A DNA stretch of 64,000 nt from Nemopilema nomurai (taxonomy: Eukaryota > Cnidaria > Scyphozoa > Rhizostomeae > Rhizostomatidae): positions 225,863 through 289,862 of the forward strand of contig ML133481.1 of NCBI GenBank assembly GCA_003864495.1, in the 5' to 3' direction. The notes beneath the pieces were generated by a model, which did no database searches, was not told the DNA's origin, and was given only the letters and a program-made list of their open reading frames with translations. The position numbers were made by a program, and so were the translations under genes. This document shows, one piece after another, positions 12,701-55,500 of the stretch (its first letter is position 1; each line of letters begins with the position of its first letter).

Positions 12701-15700
12701 TGTAAGAAGACTAGCTTATGATTTTGCAATGGCGAAAAACTCCTTCAAGACATGGTATTAATTTCCATTACGTTCCAAGCGTTTCGTGCTCGATTGCATA
12801 ATTATGAATAAAAATGCAAAGCTGAGACTGACGTTGGAGCTGCAACCAAAAGGAGGTCGATCCGCAGCGTCAGCGGGTTGCGCAGGAGCATCGTTGAACT
12901 GGCTCTTGATCTCGTATTGTCCTGGTCCAGGGACAGCCTGAAAGAGCAATCACTGCAATAAGTCAAAGGGAAAGAGCTGATCTGCTTACACAGTTGTTGC
13001 TTCAGATAATACCAATATGCTAGCAAACTTGCACAATTTGCTGTTAAAACATGTATTTACAATTCAAGTTGCTTTGTGTGAATGAATTACTGACAATAAA
13101 GCTGAAAAGCAAGCTAAAACTAGACTTCAAGAAATGGATTTAGACAACAGTTTACCTTTTTGTCTTCATTCATCTCAATCAGCTCGTGGTATCTTGGCAG
13201 CTAAAATTGTGATACACAAATTGTGGTATCATATTGTAATGCACAAATTGAAAGCATGTTTACAGCACACTAACATTGAATGATAATGCTCAACCATTCA
13301 TAATAAATAGCCAAGTAGGAACAGAAGAAGGTTGTTTCAAAACTAAAAACGGTCAAAAGATCTCAAGATAGAAAATAAATGGAAAACAGGAGGATGGAAG
13401 TTACAGAAATAAATTTATTCATTCTTCATGAAGAACAAAATACTTGAAAATCAAAGAAAGAAAGAAAGAAAAAAGACAATGAAAAAGTTGAGAAGGTGGG
13501 GGTACTCAAATGGAAACACAGATAAAAATAACATTAGTTAAAAATAACATTTGTAAATAGTATTTGTAATAATATTTGTGATAAAATGTGCCAAGAATGG
13601 AACTGACATGGGTAATAATTTTATGTTGATATGACCTTCTCTTTGCTTTTGCTTTCAACACCAGTTATGTTTGCTTCTCTCACAAAAAACCTGTTCTCTT
13701 CTAAATAATGCCTAAAGAAATGTTCCTCTATCTGAAAGGTATCTTACCTTTGAGTCTAGAGGCTGCTTCCTCTGTTCTTCAATCACCTGAAAGTATATGC
13801 TAATTTTATATCTAGTTTGGGATGTTGCTTGAGTCTAAGAAACAAGGGTTTTGACAGGAACTCTTTTTGTGCATTTGCAAATGGAAAGCAAATACACTAA
13901 AAGTAAAAAATTGGAAAGAAGACTGTTTACTTAAAGATAGAGAGAAGCTTCCTGCTGCAGAAATATCACACCTGAATAGCACCTATGACACAAACTGCCA
14001 ATTATGCATATTCAGAAACAACCCAAATTTTTGCCTAACTATCTAACCTAAACTCTCTAAAATTTTCTAATGCTACAATCATTTATCACACACAGTGTCT
14101 CAAAACACAAGATGTCTTGTGGCATTAAATTACCAAGGAAGAAAAGAAACATCCACCTACATAATCAATTGGTGCCTTTGGCTTGCCACGGTAAGGGTTG
14201 TACTGTCCAGGGCCGGGTCCGTTAATTACTGTGTAAACAAAAGCAAAACAAAAATGAGAGTTAGGGTGATTCTTGCAGGTTGATTCAATTTATAAAGTTT
14301 GCTGCAACGTAAGACACAAACTTTGTAGGATCTAATTGTGAAATTACCTTGTGCACCCTCTCTTTTAGAAGTTAAATTTCCAAAATGGATGCCCCGGTAT
14401 TTCTGAACAGCTTCTGTCTCAGACTGCAAGTGAAAATTTTATGATAATGTATGGAGAGGGTATGACAAAACATTAGGATATTGAAGGTCAGATGTAGATC
14501 AATTCGTGAAATATCTCCAAGGGTGAGAGCCTTGAGAGAAAATTTTACTAGAAGTCAAGGAAATTGTCAAAGCATCAATGCCTTTACATCAATCCGTTAT
14601 TTACCAAGAAGATTATATGGTAATGCTAAATTGGGATTAAGAGTTGAAATATCAATTAATATCATGGGTATTAATTAAGAAGAAACAAGTTGGTATGTTT
14701 TCCAATGGGCTGAGTTTGACAAAAGTTCTTACATCAAACACTCTATAATAAGCAGGTCCAAGTGTTCTGTCTCGATTTGGAACTTTTTGCTTTTCAAGAG
14801 AGCCATCAGCAGCTTCATGGTACCCATATGCTTGGCCAGGTGTTGGAATACTGGGGGGATCTGATTTTCTTAGATATGTCACTCTCTGTTGTTTCTGTTC
14901 CTGTCAAAATCACAATTCACAGTGAGTGTATCTTTAAAACCAGGGGAACATGTTTGCTTAATCAGCAAAAGTGGGAAAGATGAGATCATAATTTAGAATC
15001 TTAATATCATCGAGAATCTTTAAAAAAGGAATTCATAAAGAATGGTGTTGCTAGCCCATCATTACAACCTGTTGTCACAAACCTTGCTTTGCAAATCTAA
15101 GTCTAGAAAAAAGGTTTGGGACAAATAAAACTTATGAAAAAAGATGTTCACAGAATGCATACATCTTTCTTTGAAGAGAATGCTTTATTCTTTAGCTGTG
15201 CACTTTTCTCTGTGACATTATAGGAGCCAGGTCCTGGCACTTGCTCATGCTTTTTGAAGAAACGTCTACCCTTGTCCCCAATTGTAGATCCGCCCTTGAC
15301 TTTCTCATTGGTTCTTAAGTCATATTGACCTGGACCAGGAGCAGCAATCACGTGATCTGGCACATTAAGGAACGAATCTCTTGCTGTCATTGACTGGAAT
15401 GGGGCATAGCCATCTAAAGATAGAGCATAGTTTAAATTAACATAAGGGTATTTGTACAAACAGGCAATATCTACAACAAATGTAAAACTCCAGCTTTTGG
15501 ATAAATCTATTTGTGATTTTACTATGTTCAGGGTCTCAAGCTCCCAAGATATCACCGCCTGTTATCGTAATATAAGTGTAGAATTTCCCCAAAATTTGCT
15601 AAAAGCAACTGTCAATAATTCATGCTCGTGTGTTTTCAAATGCAGTCTCAGAAAGTCCTAATGAAAAATTCCTCTTCTTAAAATTTACAATACTAAATAA

Positions 15701-15953
15701 AGATGCACCAACTATATCAAACATATCATTGCACAAAAATACACCATTGAAGAGGTGATTAATAAGCCCCTAGGAATATTAACTATAATGAGTAAGCTAT
15801 TATGCACAAAACCCATGACCATATGCGCATATGCAAGTCACCTGCTTGGCCCTTTCTCGCAGCTCCATCGAAGGGCCAATAGGTTCCTGGTCCAACATCA
15901 TCCGCCGTGCCTGTTATTGCAACGGTTAGGGCTCTTGGTGCTCTTCCATACAT
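6764..15953 (-). CDS. STPG2: Sperm-tail PG-rich repeat-containing protein 2 (complete, 16 exons)
   Basis: The coding exons, in order, are 15953-15842, 15413-15163, 14900-14733, 14423-14348, 14228-14161, 13786-13748, 13200-13156, 12937-12833, 12522-12443, 12121-12042, 11613-11559, 10745-10660, 10246-10140, 9707-9653, 8487-8243 and 6895-6764. All phases join without a break to give 567 codons plus TGA. The start MYGRAPRAL and the following VGPGTY match the STPG2 amino terminus (MYDRAPR in human). PG-rich repeats recur as APGPGQYD, VPGPGSYN, GPGPGQYN, VPGPGQYE, PAPGSYND, GPGAYN, PPPGSYE, NPGPGQYE and IPGPGAYE. The carboxyl end has GTFNATLNNP, as in the family. Proteins with these repeats are associated with the microtubules of flagella and cilia; the role of STPG2 itself is poorly known. 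The protein is longer than my recollection of human STPG2 (about 460 residues). The donor of exon 8 (GTCAGT) is non-consensus. The gene starts about 790 bp from the divergent TEX9 gene. Confidence 0.93.
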
Positions 15954-16746
15954 TGTGGCGTTTTAATATCGATCAAAGATGGAATGAATTTTCATGCCCA
16001 ATATTGGTTTGTGTAAATGTAAGCATGGTCTCCATGGCAATTTCATCCTCGTCTTTGGTACAGCCTCGCTTTGGCCAAGTTGTTGTCGTTTGGAAAGCTT
16101 CGCAGGTAAACTTTAAATTCGTTTAGTTTCCTTTAGAATAATCATATTACTTTAAGATTACTTAAACTAGTCCTATATTCAAGTCAAGAGTCTGTAAGCA
16201 TACTTTACCTCTCATTAAAAAGGCTAATGGAAAATATCAAGCTTTTAAATCGACTTTATCACTGATAGCTACTTGTGTATTGCTCAAAATTTACCAACTT
16301 CATATGCAAACATTTCAGATGCTATCAAATAAAGATTTATCCCTCTGTTCAGAAATTTTTTAGTAAATGGTTTAAGACATCCTTCTGTGCAATTTGGCAT
16401 TCCTTTTTGAAAGAGATACGGAAGCTGGGCGATTCGTTCGCTTCCATTGTCTAGTTAATACAAATGTTTCAGATCATTGAAATGTAGCGATGAGAACAGG
16501 GCAATTCGATCCGGGGTACATGTTTAGTACAAAATGAGCATTCTACGTCAAGTTTATGTAAAGTCATGTCAAATGTTTTAGCACTGGCCCAAAACATAAT
16601 GATGATATATGTCAAAACAATGCCTGCAAAGTCAGGTTTATGTGTCAAAAGTTCAGAATGCTGTTTGCGCATTTTAGTGTAAACTGTGGGAAGTTTTGTT
16701 TAAGTTTAAATTAGGAAAGTTTTGCCTTTGCCTTAGATTGTAAAAA
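15954..16746. promoter_or_regulatory. Divergent promoter between STPG2 (minus) and TEX9 (plus)
   Basis: About 790 bp separate the two start codons, with no coding exon between them. The region contains the X-box at 16028-16041 and is otherwise AT-rich. It should hold both transcription starts and 5' UTRs, but no TATA box or leader exon boundary could be assigned. Confidence 0.6.
16028..16041. promoter_or_regulatory. RFX X-box in the STPG2/TEX9 bidirectional promoter
   Basis: The sequence GTCTCCATGGCAAT is an imperfect palindrome matching the ciliary RFX site consensus GTNRCC..RGYAAC in 5 of 6 bases of each half. It lies 75 bp upstream of the STPG2 start codon and about 700 bp upstream of the TEX9 start codon. 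X-boxes typically sit within about 150 bp of ciliary gene starts. Binding is inferred, not shown. Confidence 0.6.
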
Positions 16747-22527
<5,781 letters not shown>

Positions 22528-22855
22528 GATAGTCACAAGAAAGATCACGAAGATTGCTGGATATTGATTTGTCGTCTTGGCGGAGGCGATTGTGCACCCT
22601 TAATCAGAAACTGATTCAAGTTCACCATGCAAATGCAGGCGGGCCCGCTGCGCAGTCGCATTGCTGCGATAAGCGCCATAGTTCACTCCTTTTGCCTTCG
22701 AGCGGGGTATACATCCGTGTTTAGCACAAACCGTTGTCATTATCAAGCTAGCGGTCACGTTGCGAGGATGATATTCTGTCTATGCTATGCATGTCTCTAC
22801 AGGTTCAGATTTCCTATTCATCATTCGATATTGTCAATTATATTTGCTCACATGA

Positions 22856-22861
22856 AATAAA
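22856..22861 (+). terminator. Polyadenylation signal for TEX9
   Basis: An AATAAA hexamer lies about 330 bp after the TEX9 stop codon and is the first canonical signal on that strand. Cleavage is expected 10-30 bp downstream. Confidence 0.5.
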
Positions 22862-24820
22862 GGCAGCGAAAGTCAATGAAACAAGTGAATATCGTATCCC
22901 AGATGTACCTTTTCTGGTACAATGATTTTCCAGCATTAACTCGTATAGATGGACCAAGCTCGACAAAAAACCGGCCTAAATACTGTTTTTCATCAAAGAA
23001 AACAAACAACTGAACACATTGTGGTTCAAAACTTAACAATCTCGAAAAATAGCGGAACTTTGATTTTAGTGGGAAGACAAAATTGCAAAAGAATATTCTT
23101 TCGCAAACCCCTGCATAAAAAGTTTCCTTTGTTAAGTGCATTTTTAACAGCGTTGAATATGACGATACGATTTGCTATCTCATGTTATGAACCAGTAACT
23201 CAACCATTGATGTCATTTTGCTCATATCGTACCAAAAAAACCAACGAATTCGAGCTTCGTCAAAATTGCAATTGCAATTGATATATATTAATAAAATGAC
23301 GAAATAAATAAACTAAACAGGGGTGTCCTGTATTAAAGTCACATGCTCGGAATTTTTCGTTATAATAAAACGATGGAAAATAAAGATAACAACAGTGTGT
23401 TGCGATAATTACAGTCCTTGTTTACCAAAGCTGAATCATTTTAATTATTATTATTATACCAGCTTCATAACGAAAAGCGTAAAAGCTAATCAACTAATCT
23501 AATTTAAAGCGCTAAAAATTTAGAAATTGGTTATTTCTGCAAGGCTGATGACGTCATAGACGGCAAAGGAGTACTTTGCCTGGGTTTCATTTCAGGTTTC
23601 AATAACAACGTATATAAACTAGAAGACTCTGCTAGTTTGAAAATCTATGGAAATAACTTATATCGTTTGCATTATGGGAACCCTTCAAATCACCCTGATT
23701 CTCACCCCTTGTTCGTCTTCAAGTTACAGAAAATAGCCAGCTACTCAACTTATACATCAATCATGTAAAAATCTAAAGTTCATGCAACATAAGTAACTAT
23801 TCCTTCGTAATGCTCTCAGAAGGAATCTGATGTCTTCAATACCAATTGTTATGACCCGCAGTGGGATCGAGTACCAATTCGGAGACAAGATGTGGAAACC
23901 GCTCCCAGGCATAAAATAAGGCACCAAAGGTCAGGATCGAGAGAAGGCATCAAATTCCATTAGTCTTTGCGTTACAAGGGCCTTAAAAGTACGTTATCGA
24001 AAAAGAGCTTTAGTCATTCTACTTGTGCATATCCTAATGTATATAGGGACTAGAATGAAACCAAAGGTTATTGACTGAAATAAAATGGGCTGAAATGAAA
24101 CCAAAGGATTTTGGGTCTCTTTGTTCATTATATCAAGGAGTTTCAAGACTGACGCTTCTGTTTAGAATACAAACTGACAATTGTTAAAAAGAAAACTCAT
24201 CCATATTTATTAACGAACTTTAGTGCATACGGGGTTTTATGTCGTCATTTATTGCCCTGTACCAGACAATGAAGTTTCTATTTACAAGAACTCAGTTTTG
24301 CCATGTCTGTCGCAATGCAAAGAATTTCACTATACGTTCAATTATACGATTAAGTTAAAATGTCAAAACTTCATGAAAAAAGAATCAGAATAATACGACT
24401 GAAACCAAATACCAGGCCAGCAAAGGAGGATGATCATTAAACTGTAAGAGGAAGAAGGATCGAGTTTCTGGTGGTGCCAGGGGCAAACCTCTACCTGGGA
24501 ATCGCCGATTGAATTATACTTATCACCGGAAATGCTTGCTTATAGGCACATGGGCAATGTGTAAATAGTTGCAAAGCATCACCACTCCTTTGCTGGCCCC
24601 TGCTCTCTTCAATGTCAATCACTAAATATATTTACTAGCGGCCGACATACACGCTCCCCACTTTACACAATTTGGGCCATTCAATACTGCCTCTAAATGC
24701 TCTGCGAGACACGCGAGTCTAAACGCGAGACAATCGTAAACTGTTACGCACCCCGGTATGCTAATCATATACCAGACTGCCATAAAATGTCATGATGAAA
24801 TTGAATTGAATGTCTAAGTC
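22862..24820. other. Intergenic region between the convergent 3' ends of TEX9 and CaMKII
   Basis: No coding exon could be supported on either strand. The region is AT-rich and should include the CaMKII 3' UTR. On the minus strand, AATAAA hexamers occur at about 24206-24211 and near 24249 and could serve as CaMKII polyadenylation signals. Confidence 0.4.
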
Positions 24821-49565
<24,745 letters not shown>

Positions 49566-52500
49566 TGCAGGTTTTTCCTATTTCAAAGCAGACAGCGACT
49601 TCCCCGACCTTTCTGCTCCACTCATCGGTAAGAACATCACTCACTTTACATTTGCATATGATAACAACAGAAGGATTGTTATTCCTTCATAAAAACACAA
49701 TAGAACTATAATACCCATTGTCTTTAAGCCAGTCGTATTTCACCTTTCATAATAAAGACAATTTGAACTTTGGGTATCAAACTTGTTAGAACAAATAATT
49801 GCTCTGGTCGGACAATTTTGGCCAGCTAAATGTAACTTAATACAAATCGTTCGCAGCATAGAGTTAGCAGAACTGGGTGTTTCGTTGCCCTTCATTTGAT
49901 CATAAGAAACTTCCACGTTGCAAATGAACCTTGGAAATTGAATATTGTTATATGCACAGACATTATGCTCGAGATAGCATGGCAGCTGCTACGCAGAGGC
50001 TATGCAGCTGCCTTGCAAGCGTTCTTCATTTTAGTTTAATTTCTTTGTTAAAGGGTTCTGAAAATAAACATCTGTTCACATGAAATTAGCATTATCTACA
50101 TTACAATTGAAACCATGTTATAAAGAGAAGCAGGATCATCGGGTATTGGAAATAACACTTCCACCCTGGCACTCACAACTATTAGGCAACTTAGCGACTT
50201 TCCATCTGAAAAGCCTTCCTCACTAAAGTGTGATTCGTAAAACCTACCAAGAATGGAGGGAAATGGTCATATTCGTAATGAGCTATTCCATAACCGTGTG
50301 AATATATCCGAAGAAAACTTTGGATGCAGTTTTCGTAAGCAGGTCTCTGAACTCGGTCAGGTCTCTTGTAACATAAGGGCAAACACTAGAATGACGTAAT
50401 TGTTAAAGAATCGAAGAGTGTCATTGGTTAGAAAAGTATTGCTCAAAACAACTTGCTTCACATTCGTAGCAAATGTGTATTTCTTGCTAAGAGCACTAGA
50501 ATTCTTCCTGGCTGAATTTTAATGTGTCAGCCTATGCTTCTCTTTCCAACTTAGCCCTGAGTCTAGTCTGTTTCCTCTCTTGGAACAAAACATGCCAGGC
50601 GGATCATTCTGTTCTGTTTCTAGTTCGGTTCTTTATTATATCGTGACCAAGACTTTGTCTGCTTGATTCTGAGTAAAATCTATTACATTTTGCCTAGACC
50701 ACCCGGGTGAATTGGATTAGAGATTCTCAAAGAATTGTGATACAAAAGGAATGATTCTAATAATAATGATCTCCCAATTGAAAGTCAAAACAATCCAGGT
50801 TTGGCAACAATATGTCTTCTTGACGCCTTGCTGAATCTTCTGGTTTTGTTGTAGTAAGGAACCGAAGTGCTATTTCTTAATCCGCTCAGACGCACATACT
50901 AAATCTGGACCTTGACTAAAGAAAAGAGAAAAGCCTGCATTGCAAACTGAGAACATTGCGACACGTCTACTTTGTGAAATGGAGGTGACCAGTATCATAA
51001 CAAAGCTGCCAAAAGAACCATGAAACCTAAGCTCTGTCATGATCAGAGCCCAGGGTGCAATGATACAAGATTGACGCGAATATTTTACAGTTGTCTCTCT
51101 AAAATACCGTTCTTTTAGTTTTCATGAAAGAAGAGTCATTCCTCCTAGTAAAGTCAATAGTTTATAGATGTAGTCGAAACAAGATTGCACTGGACTGGAA
51201 TTGAAATAGAGTTTGTCCATACTTTTATTTTGAACACTTTTATACGGTATAAAGAATGACCTGATATTCAGATGAATCTGTTCCACATCTCCACTCATAG
51301 CTTAGGCCTTTAAACCAAAATGGAAACTTTAGCTGAATTTCGATCAATAAGCTCATTTTTCTTCCCACATGAAGATTGCCTGCTTTTGTATTGTGCCTAT
51401 GGCAACCGGAATAGGCCCAGTTGACAAATGAATACCCGAGATGAAATGTCCTTTCGTTCAGCATGATTCTGAGTCATCCTTTGGCCTATTGAGAGCCTGC
51501 CGAATTGTTAACTATTCTTGAGGCGTCCTTTTATGGCAAAGGCCGGCGAAGAACCTCGAGAGTCTTACCGCGACAAATAAGCAAAATGATACGTGTCAAA
51601 TGACTTTCAAGAAATCCACACTGCCAATTCCCCTATAGACACCAGACAATTTAGATGAAATTCTGCTTTTGGGAGTGACCTGGAAACAACAGTTAACATA
51701 TTGCCTCCTAAAAGAAGAAAGCTTACTTTTTAGGCTTTCGTTCAAACTAAGGCAATACAATCGTAAATCTTAAGAATAAGTAGCATCGTAAAATAAGTAG
51801 CACAATGGTGCAAATGGTGCGCAAGGTGTTTTGTACTAATTGGGGGGGGGGGGGGGGGCAGTGGGGGTTTTCTGGCCCACAATGTACCTCCAGAGCACGT
51901 GCTTCATTCGATAAGCAATTTAAAGCTCGGAGTAGTCCTTCTGTGAATAAAACAGGACCTGAAGAAGAAATCTTTTCTAACTTCGAATAAATAATTTCAT
52001 CCAACTTCGAATAAAAGTATAAACACAGTTATATTTATACTCAACGTCTTACTATGGAGAGATGTCCACAAGTATCGATGTCTGAAGACCATCTCTAGAC
52101 GACGTCTCTTCTCTGATGGCTCACAATGCTAATAAACAATTCTTATAACAAAAATTCAGCATTACGATCAAATATCTAAACGACATATAATTATTAAACG
52201 GGAATAGGCCTAATTGTGTATTTTGTTTAATAGTAAATCATATATTATAAAAGCTTTTGGAAATTTTTTGGCAAAAACATCGGTCATAGGCTAACGACCG
52301 CAAGAGAGGGCATTTAAAGGCTACGGCCGCAAATCAAATGAGCTTCGGCGGCATCGAACCGACAGCCACAGGCTTCACCGTTTGTTCACTACGGTTCTTG
52401 TAGAGATGCTCTTTGGACATCTACCTTTAACTGAGCGGGTACACCATGCTATGTATGCAAGTGGGCTTCTTTACCGTAATTATAATCACATAAACTAATA

Positions 52501-52594
52501 AAGCACTATATACAAAGCTTCTTGCATATATTCGACCCAAGGCCTCTTTCCAAGGCCAAGAGATCTTGGCTCGCGGCATCTGTACTGGATTCAA
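49566..52594. other. Intergenic region between the CaMKII start and the TCP11-like 3' end
   Basis: No coding exon could be supported. The left part should contain the CaMKII promoter and 5' UTR; a TGACGTAA element (CRE/ATF-like) lies at about 50392, some 830 bp upstream of the start codon. A 17-G tract sits at 51842-51858. The right part should hold the TCP11-like 3' UTR. Confidence 0.4.
50392..50399. promoter_or_regulatory. Possible CRE/ATF element upstream of CaMKII
   Basis: TGACGTAA differs from the CREB/ATF palindrome TGACGTCA at one base. Single occurrences of such octamers are expected by chance, so its role is speculative. Confidence 0.2.
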
Positions 52595-55500
52595 TCAGGC
52601 AATACCTTCAGTCACTGCAACATCACTTCTTTGATTGTTAACTTCCTCATCATATTGTTCTAGTATGCTCTTGATGATTGTATCATAGAATGGAGAGAAA
52701 ACGTTCCGGTTGTGGGATATAAGCCTTGAAAATCGGCCTGCCAAGATAATCAGCTCATCTTTAACATTTGCCAGCGCCAAAGGTGCCTCATTGTGCCGCG
52801 GTGCTCGTTCTGATGTCATGCAGAGAAGAACGTAGTCTCTTATCCGCGATTCTACGGAGAAAAGTACCAAATCACAACTTTATAATGACCGTGCAACACA
52901 ACCACCCTGTCGCCCTGGGTCGGATCCAGCATTGTTAGAAAGGGTCTTAGGATGACTTAGTCTTAGGATGACTTCTTGGAAAATAGCGAAAAGATTATAA
53001 TACGTGCCAAAGGAACACAGGCAATGGACTGTGTACCCGGAGACGCAACGTGGGTCGAGGGGGCTAAGCCCTAGGGGCGCAACTTCATTCCAGAGGCCTT
53101 AAAATGGCTTAGAATCCTGATATTTCTTTCAAAGAGACTCTTTCAGCGTAAGAAAAACACAAGTAATACTAGGTTATTACTGGCATTAGAGTGGATGTCG
53201 TGGAGCCACTAGATATGTTCACAGCCGTATAAAAAACAACGAGCTCGTGTTTGTGCTACATTGCGTTAAAGCAGGGGAGGGGTCATGGCCAACACCTTCA
53301 ATCCACATCATTCCCCATTGGAACCGGCAATGTCATCCGTAAGACATGATTGTATAACAACCAAATGGCATATGAAGGTAGGCTGGGACGCCGAAAAGAT
53401 CCCACCTTAGCTGCCGACGCTGTATGGCATGGCGCGTTGCGGGCATATTAATGAAGGCAGCGAAGGAGACCAGCCTCTCTTGCATGGTTTCGCTTTCTTT
53501 GTAAAGAGGCTTCATGGATACAAAGTAGTTTGTTTTGAGTACTCAAAGCAAGTGCCATCTCATTGAACCCCCTTCATAATACCCTTGTCAAGTCAAGCCC
53601 TTTTCGAGTCCCTACATGCTGATTACTACTGTTGGTGATACCCGTTTAGACAAAAGAAGAAGAAGGTGAACTTCACTTTTCTTTCACCCAAGCTAGTCCC
53701 CCTTATTTCTGTAAACTCTCTTATCCATGCAAGGTATTGGTTCTTGTAATGGATGGATATCAAAGCAAGTTAGTCGTTGAATATTTATACAAGTGTGTGG
53801 AAATCACACTAGAGCTTGACTTTTGTCTCTCGGAGCCAATGAGGCAACACCTATGAGCTTCTTTAAGAGGGCGAAACACGGGTCAAGCAGTCCCTTAATG
53901 AACAGAGCTAGTTAGCTTTGAATCGTTGACCTATTTAAACTCAAACAAAGAAAGACAATTTTAATCGAAGGAGGTTTTCTATTGCACCATTCGGATTATA
54001 CAGAGAATGTCAAATGTCTTACAAATTGCTTTGCCTTCATATACAATATAAGAACCCGCTGTTTTGGCTACCGCTAAAATTCACTTTCTAAGTAAATGGA
54101 TAGGAGCATAGTTAATGCTTCGTTAAGTAATACGTTTTTGTAGAAAGTGGGTTCTCCGTAATTCTAGCTTTCTTAAAATGCACAGAAAGCACCTGCCCTC
54201 TAACATTGGAAGAATATTAAGACAATCGTCTGGTATTCTGTGAATCACAATGGCGGATCCACAACGAAAACCAACTGGCATACGGTTTTCATTAGAATAA
54301 ACTCATGGCCAAGACATCTTTGATGTTAATTACTGTGCCTTTCAACATCATGTTAAACAGAGCCGTGTTTCATTATTTACTGTTTCAAGTAATTTTCCAT
54401 GCTTTTTATTCTCTCAAGTAACATGCATTCTGTTCTCGTGTCGCGTGTCAGTCGTAACAGCAAATGAACATTTTATCTAGTATATAAATTGTTTAATTTG
54501 GACAGGGAAAAAGCTGGTCATGTGAATAACAAAATCTATAGCAATAGCAAAAGCAATTTGGAGGCATATGAAATGAAGCCTGGTATTTTATGATCCATTT
54601 GCGAAGTGGCTTTCTAGTATTAAACACGAATGAAAATAAATATTCCGAGAAAGTTAGAAGAATCGTCGTTTATGACAATGATAAATATTGAAGATCCACT
54701 CACTGATCAGTTGATGAACACTGTTCCTATCGCCCAAAACAGCCGATATCTGTCTTTTGAGGTTGGATTCTTGGTCAGCAGTGAGCACTGACATATCCTT
54801 TGACTCGCATGCTTGTTTTGTTGATGCCACGACTTGTTCGTATAGGTTTGGAAGCAAGCTGGGCAGTTCACTGCAGCAAGAAAGAAGCCATTTGCAGGTG
54901 ACAGATGCTTCAAATTTAGCAAACTAAACTGATCATACTTTATTCGACTTGGATTGTTACTGCACTTCAGGCATACAAAATGATTTGATATAAAACAACG
55001 AAATAACGCAATATGAAATAATAATTTGCGAAAGTCCTATCGTTCTTTTCGATACTTTAGAGTACAAAAAAACAATTGTAAAAACTTGTGGAACCAACGA
55101 AAAAACTAAACAATAGAGTGACTCAATGGTAATGCGTGCTTTTGGAGACAGGTGCTTCGATTGTAACGGCAGGGCAAAATTCATCACTGTTAATGATTTA
55201 GAGCGCTAATAACAAAGGAAGTGAGCAGAATGATGTATTGCAGTTTAAAACTTTCTTTTTGAACTGACGCAGTTATACAGTGCCATAATACGTCTAAACT
55301 GAGTCTGACAAATTTGGAAAATTAGGTGTTGTTGAATTTTACATTTCCGAAGAAAGTTGCTGAAACGAAGCACCTGGGCTAAATTAGGTTTAAAGGCGTT
55401 TGGATTTAGAGGAGCAGATGCTTTCAATAATGGAGGCTTCAATGTAAAGAAACTTAAGCAAGAAACGAGTAAGCAGCTAAAGCAAGCACCTAAAGCAAGC

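Noticed and set aside
52320..52400. tRNA or tRNA-derived SINE (GGTTCGATGCC B-box-like on the minus strand)
   Set aside because: There is only a B-box-like match. The T-arm stem is imperfect, and no A-box or acceptor stem at the correct distance was found.
53333..53515. 60-codon minus-strand ORF between the last two TCP11-like exons
   Set aside because: No resemblance to TCP11 family sequence in any frame, and the flanking exons join in phase without it.
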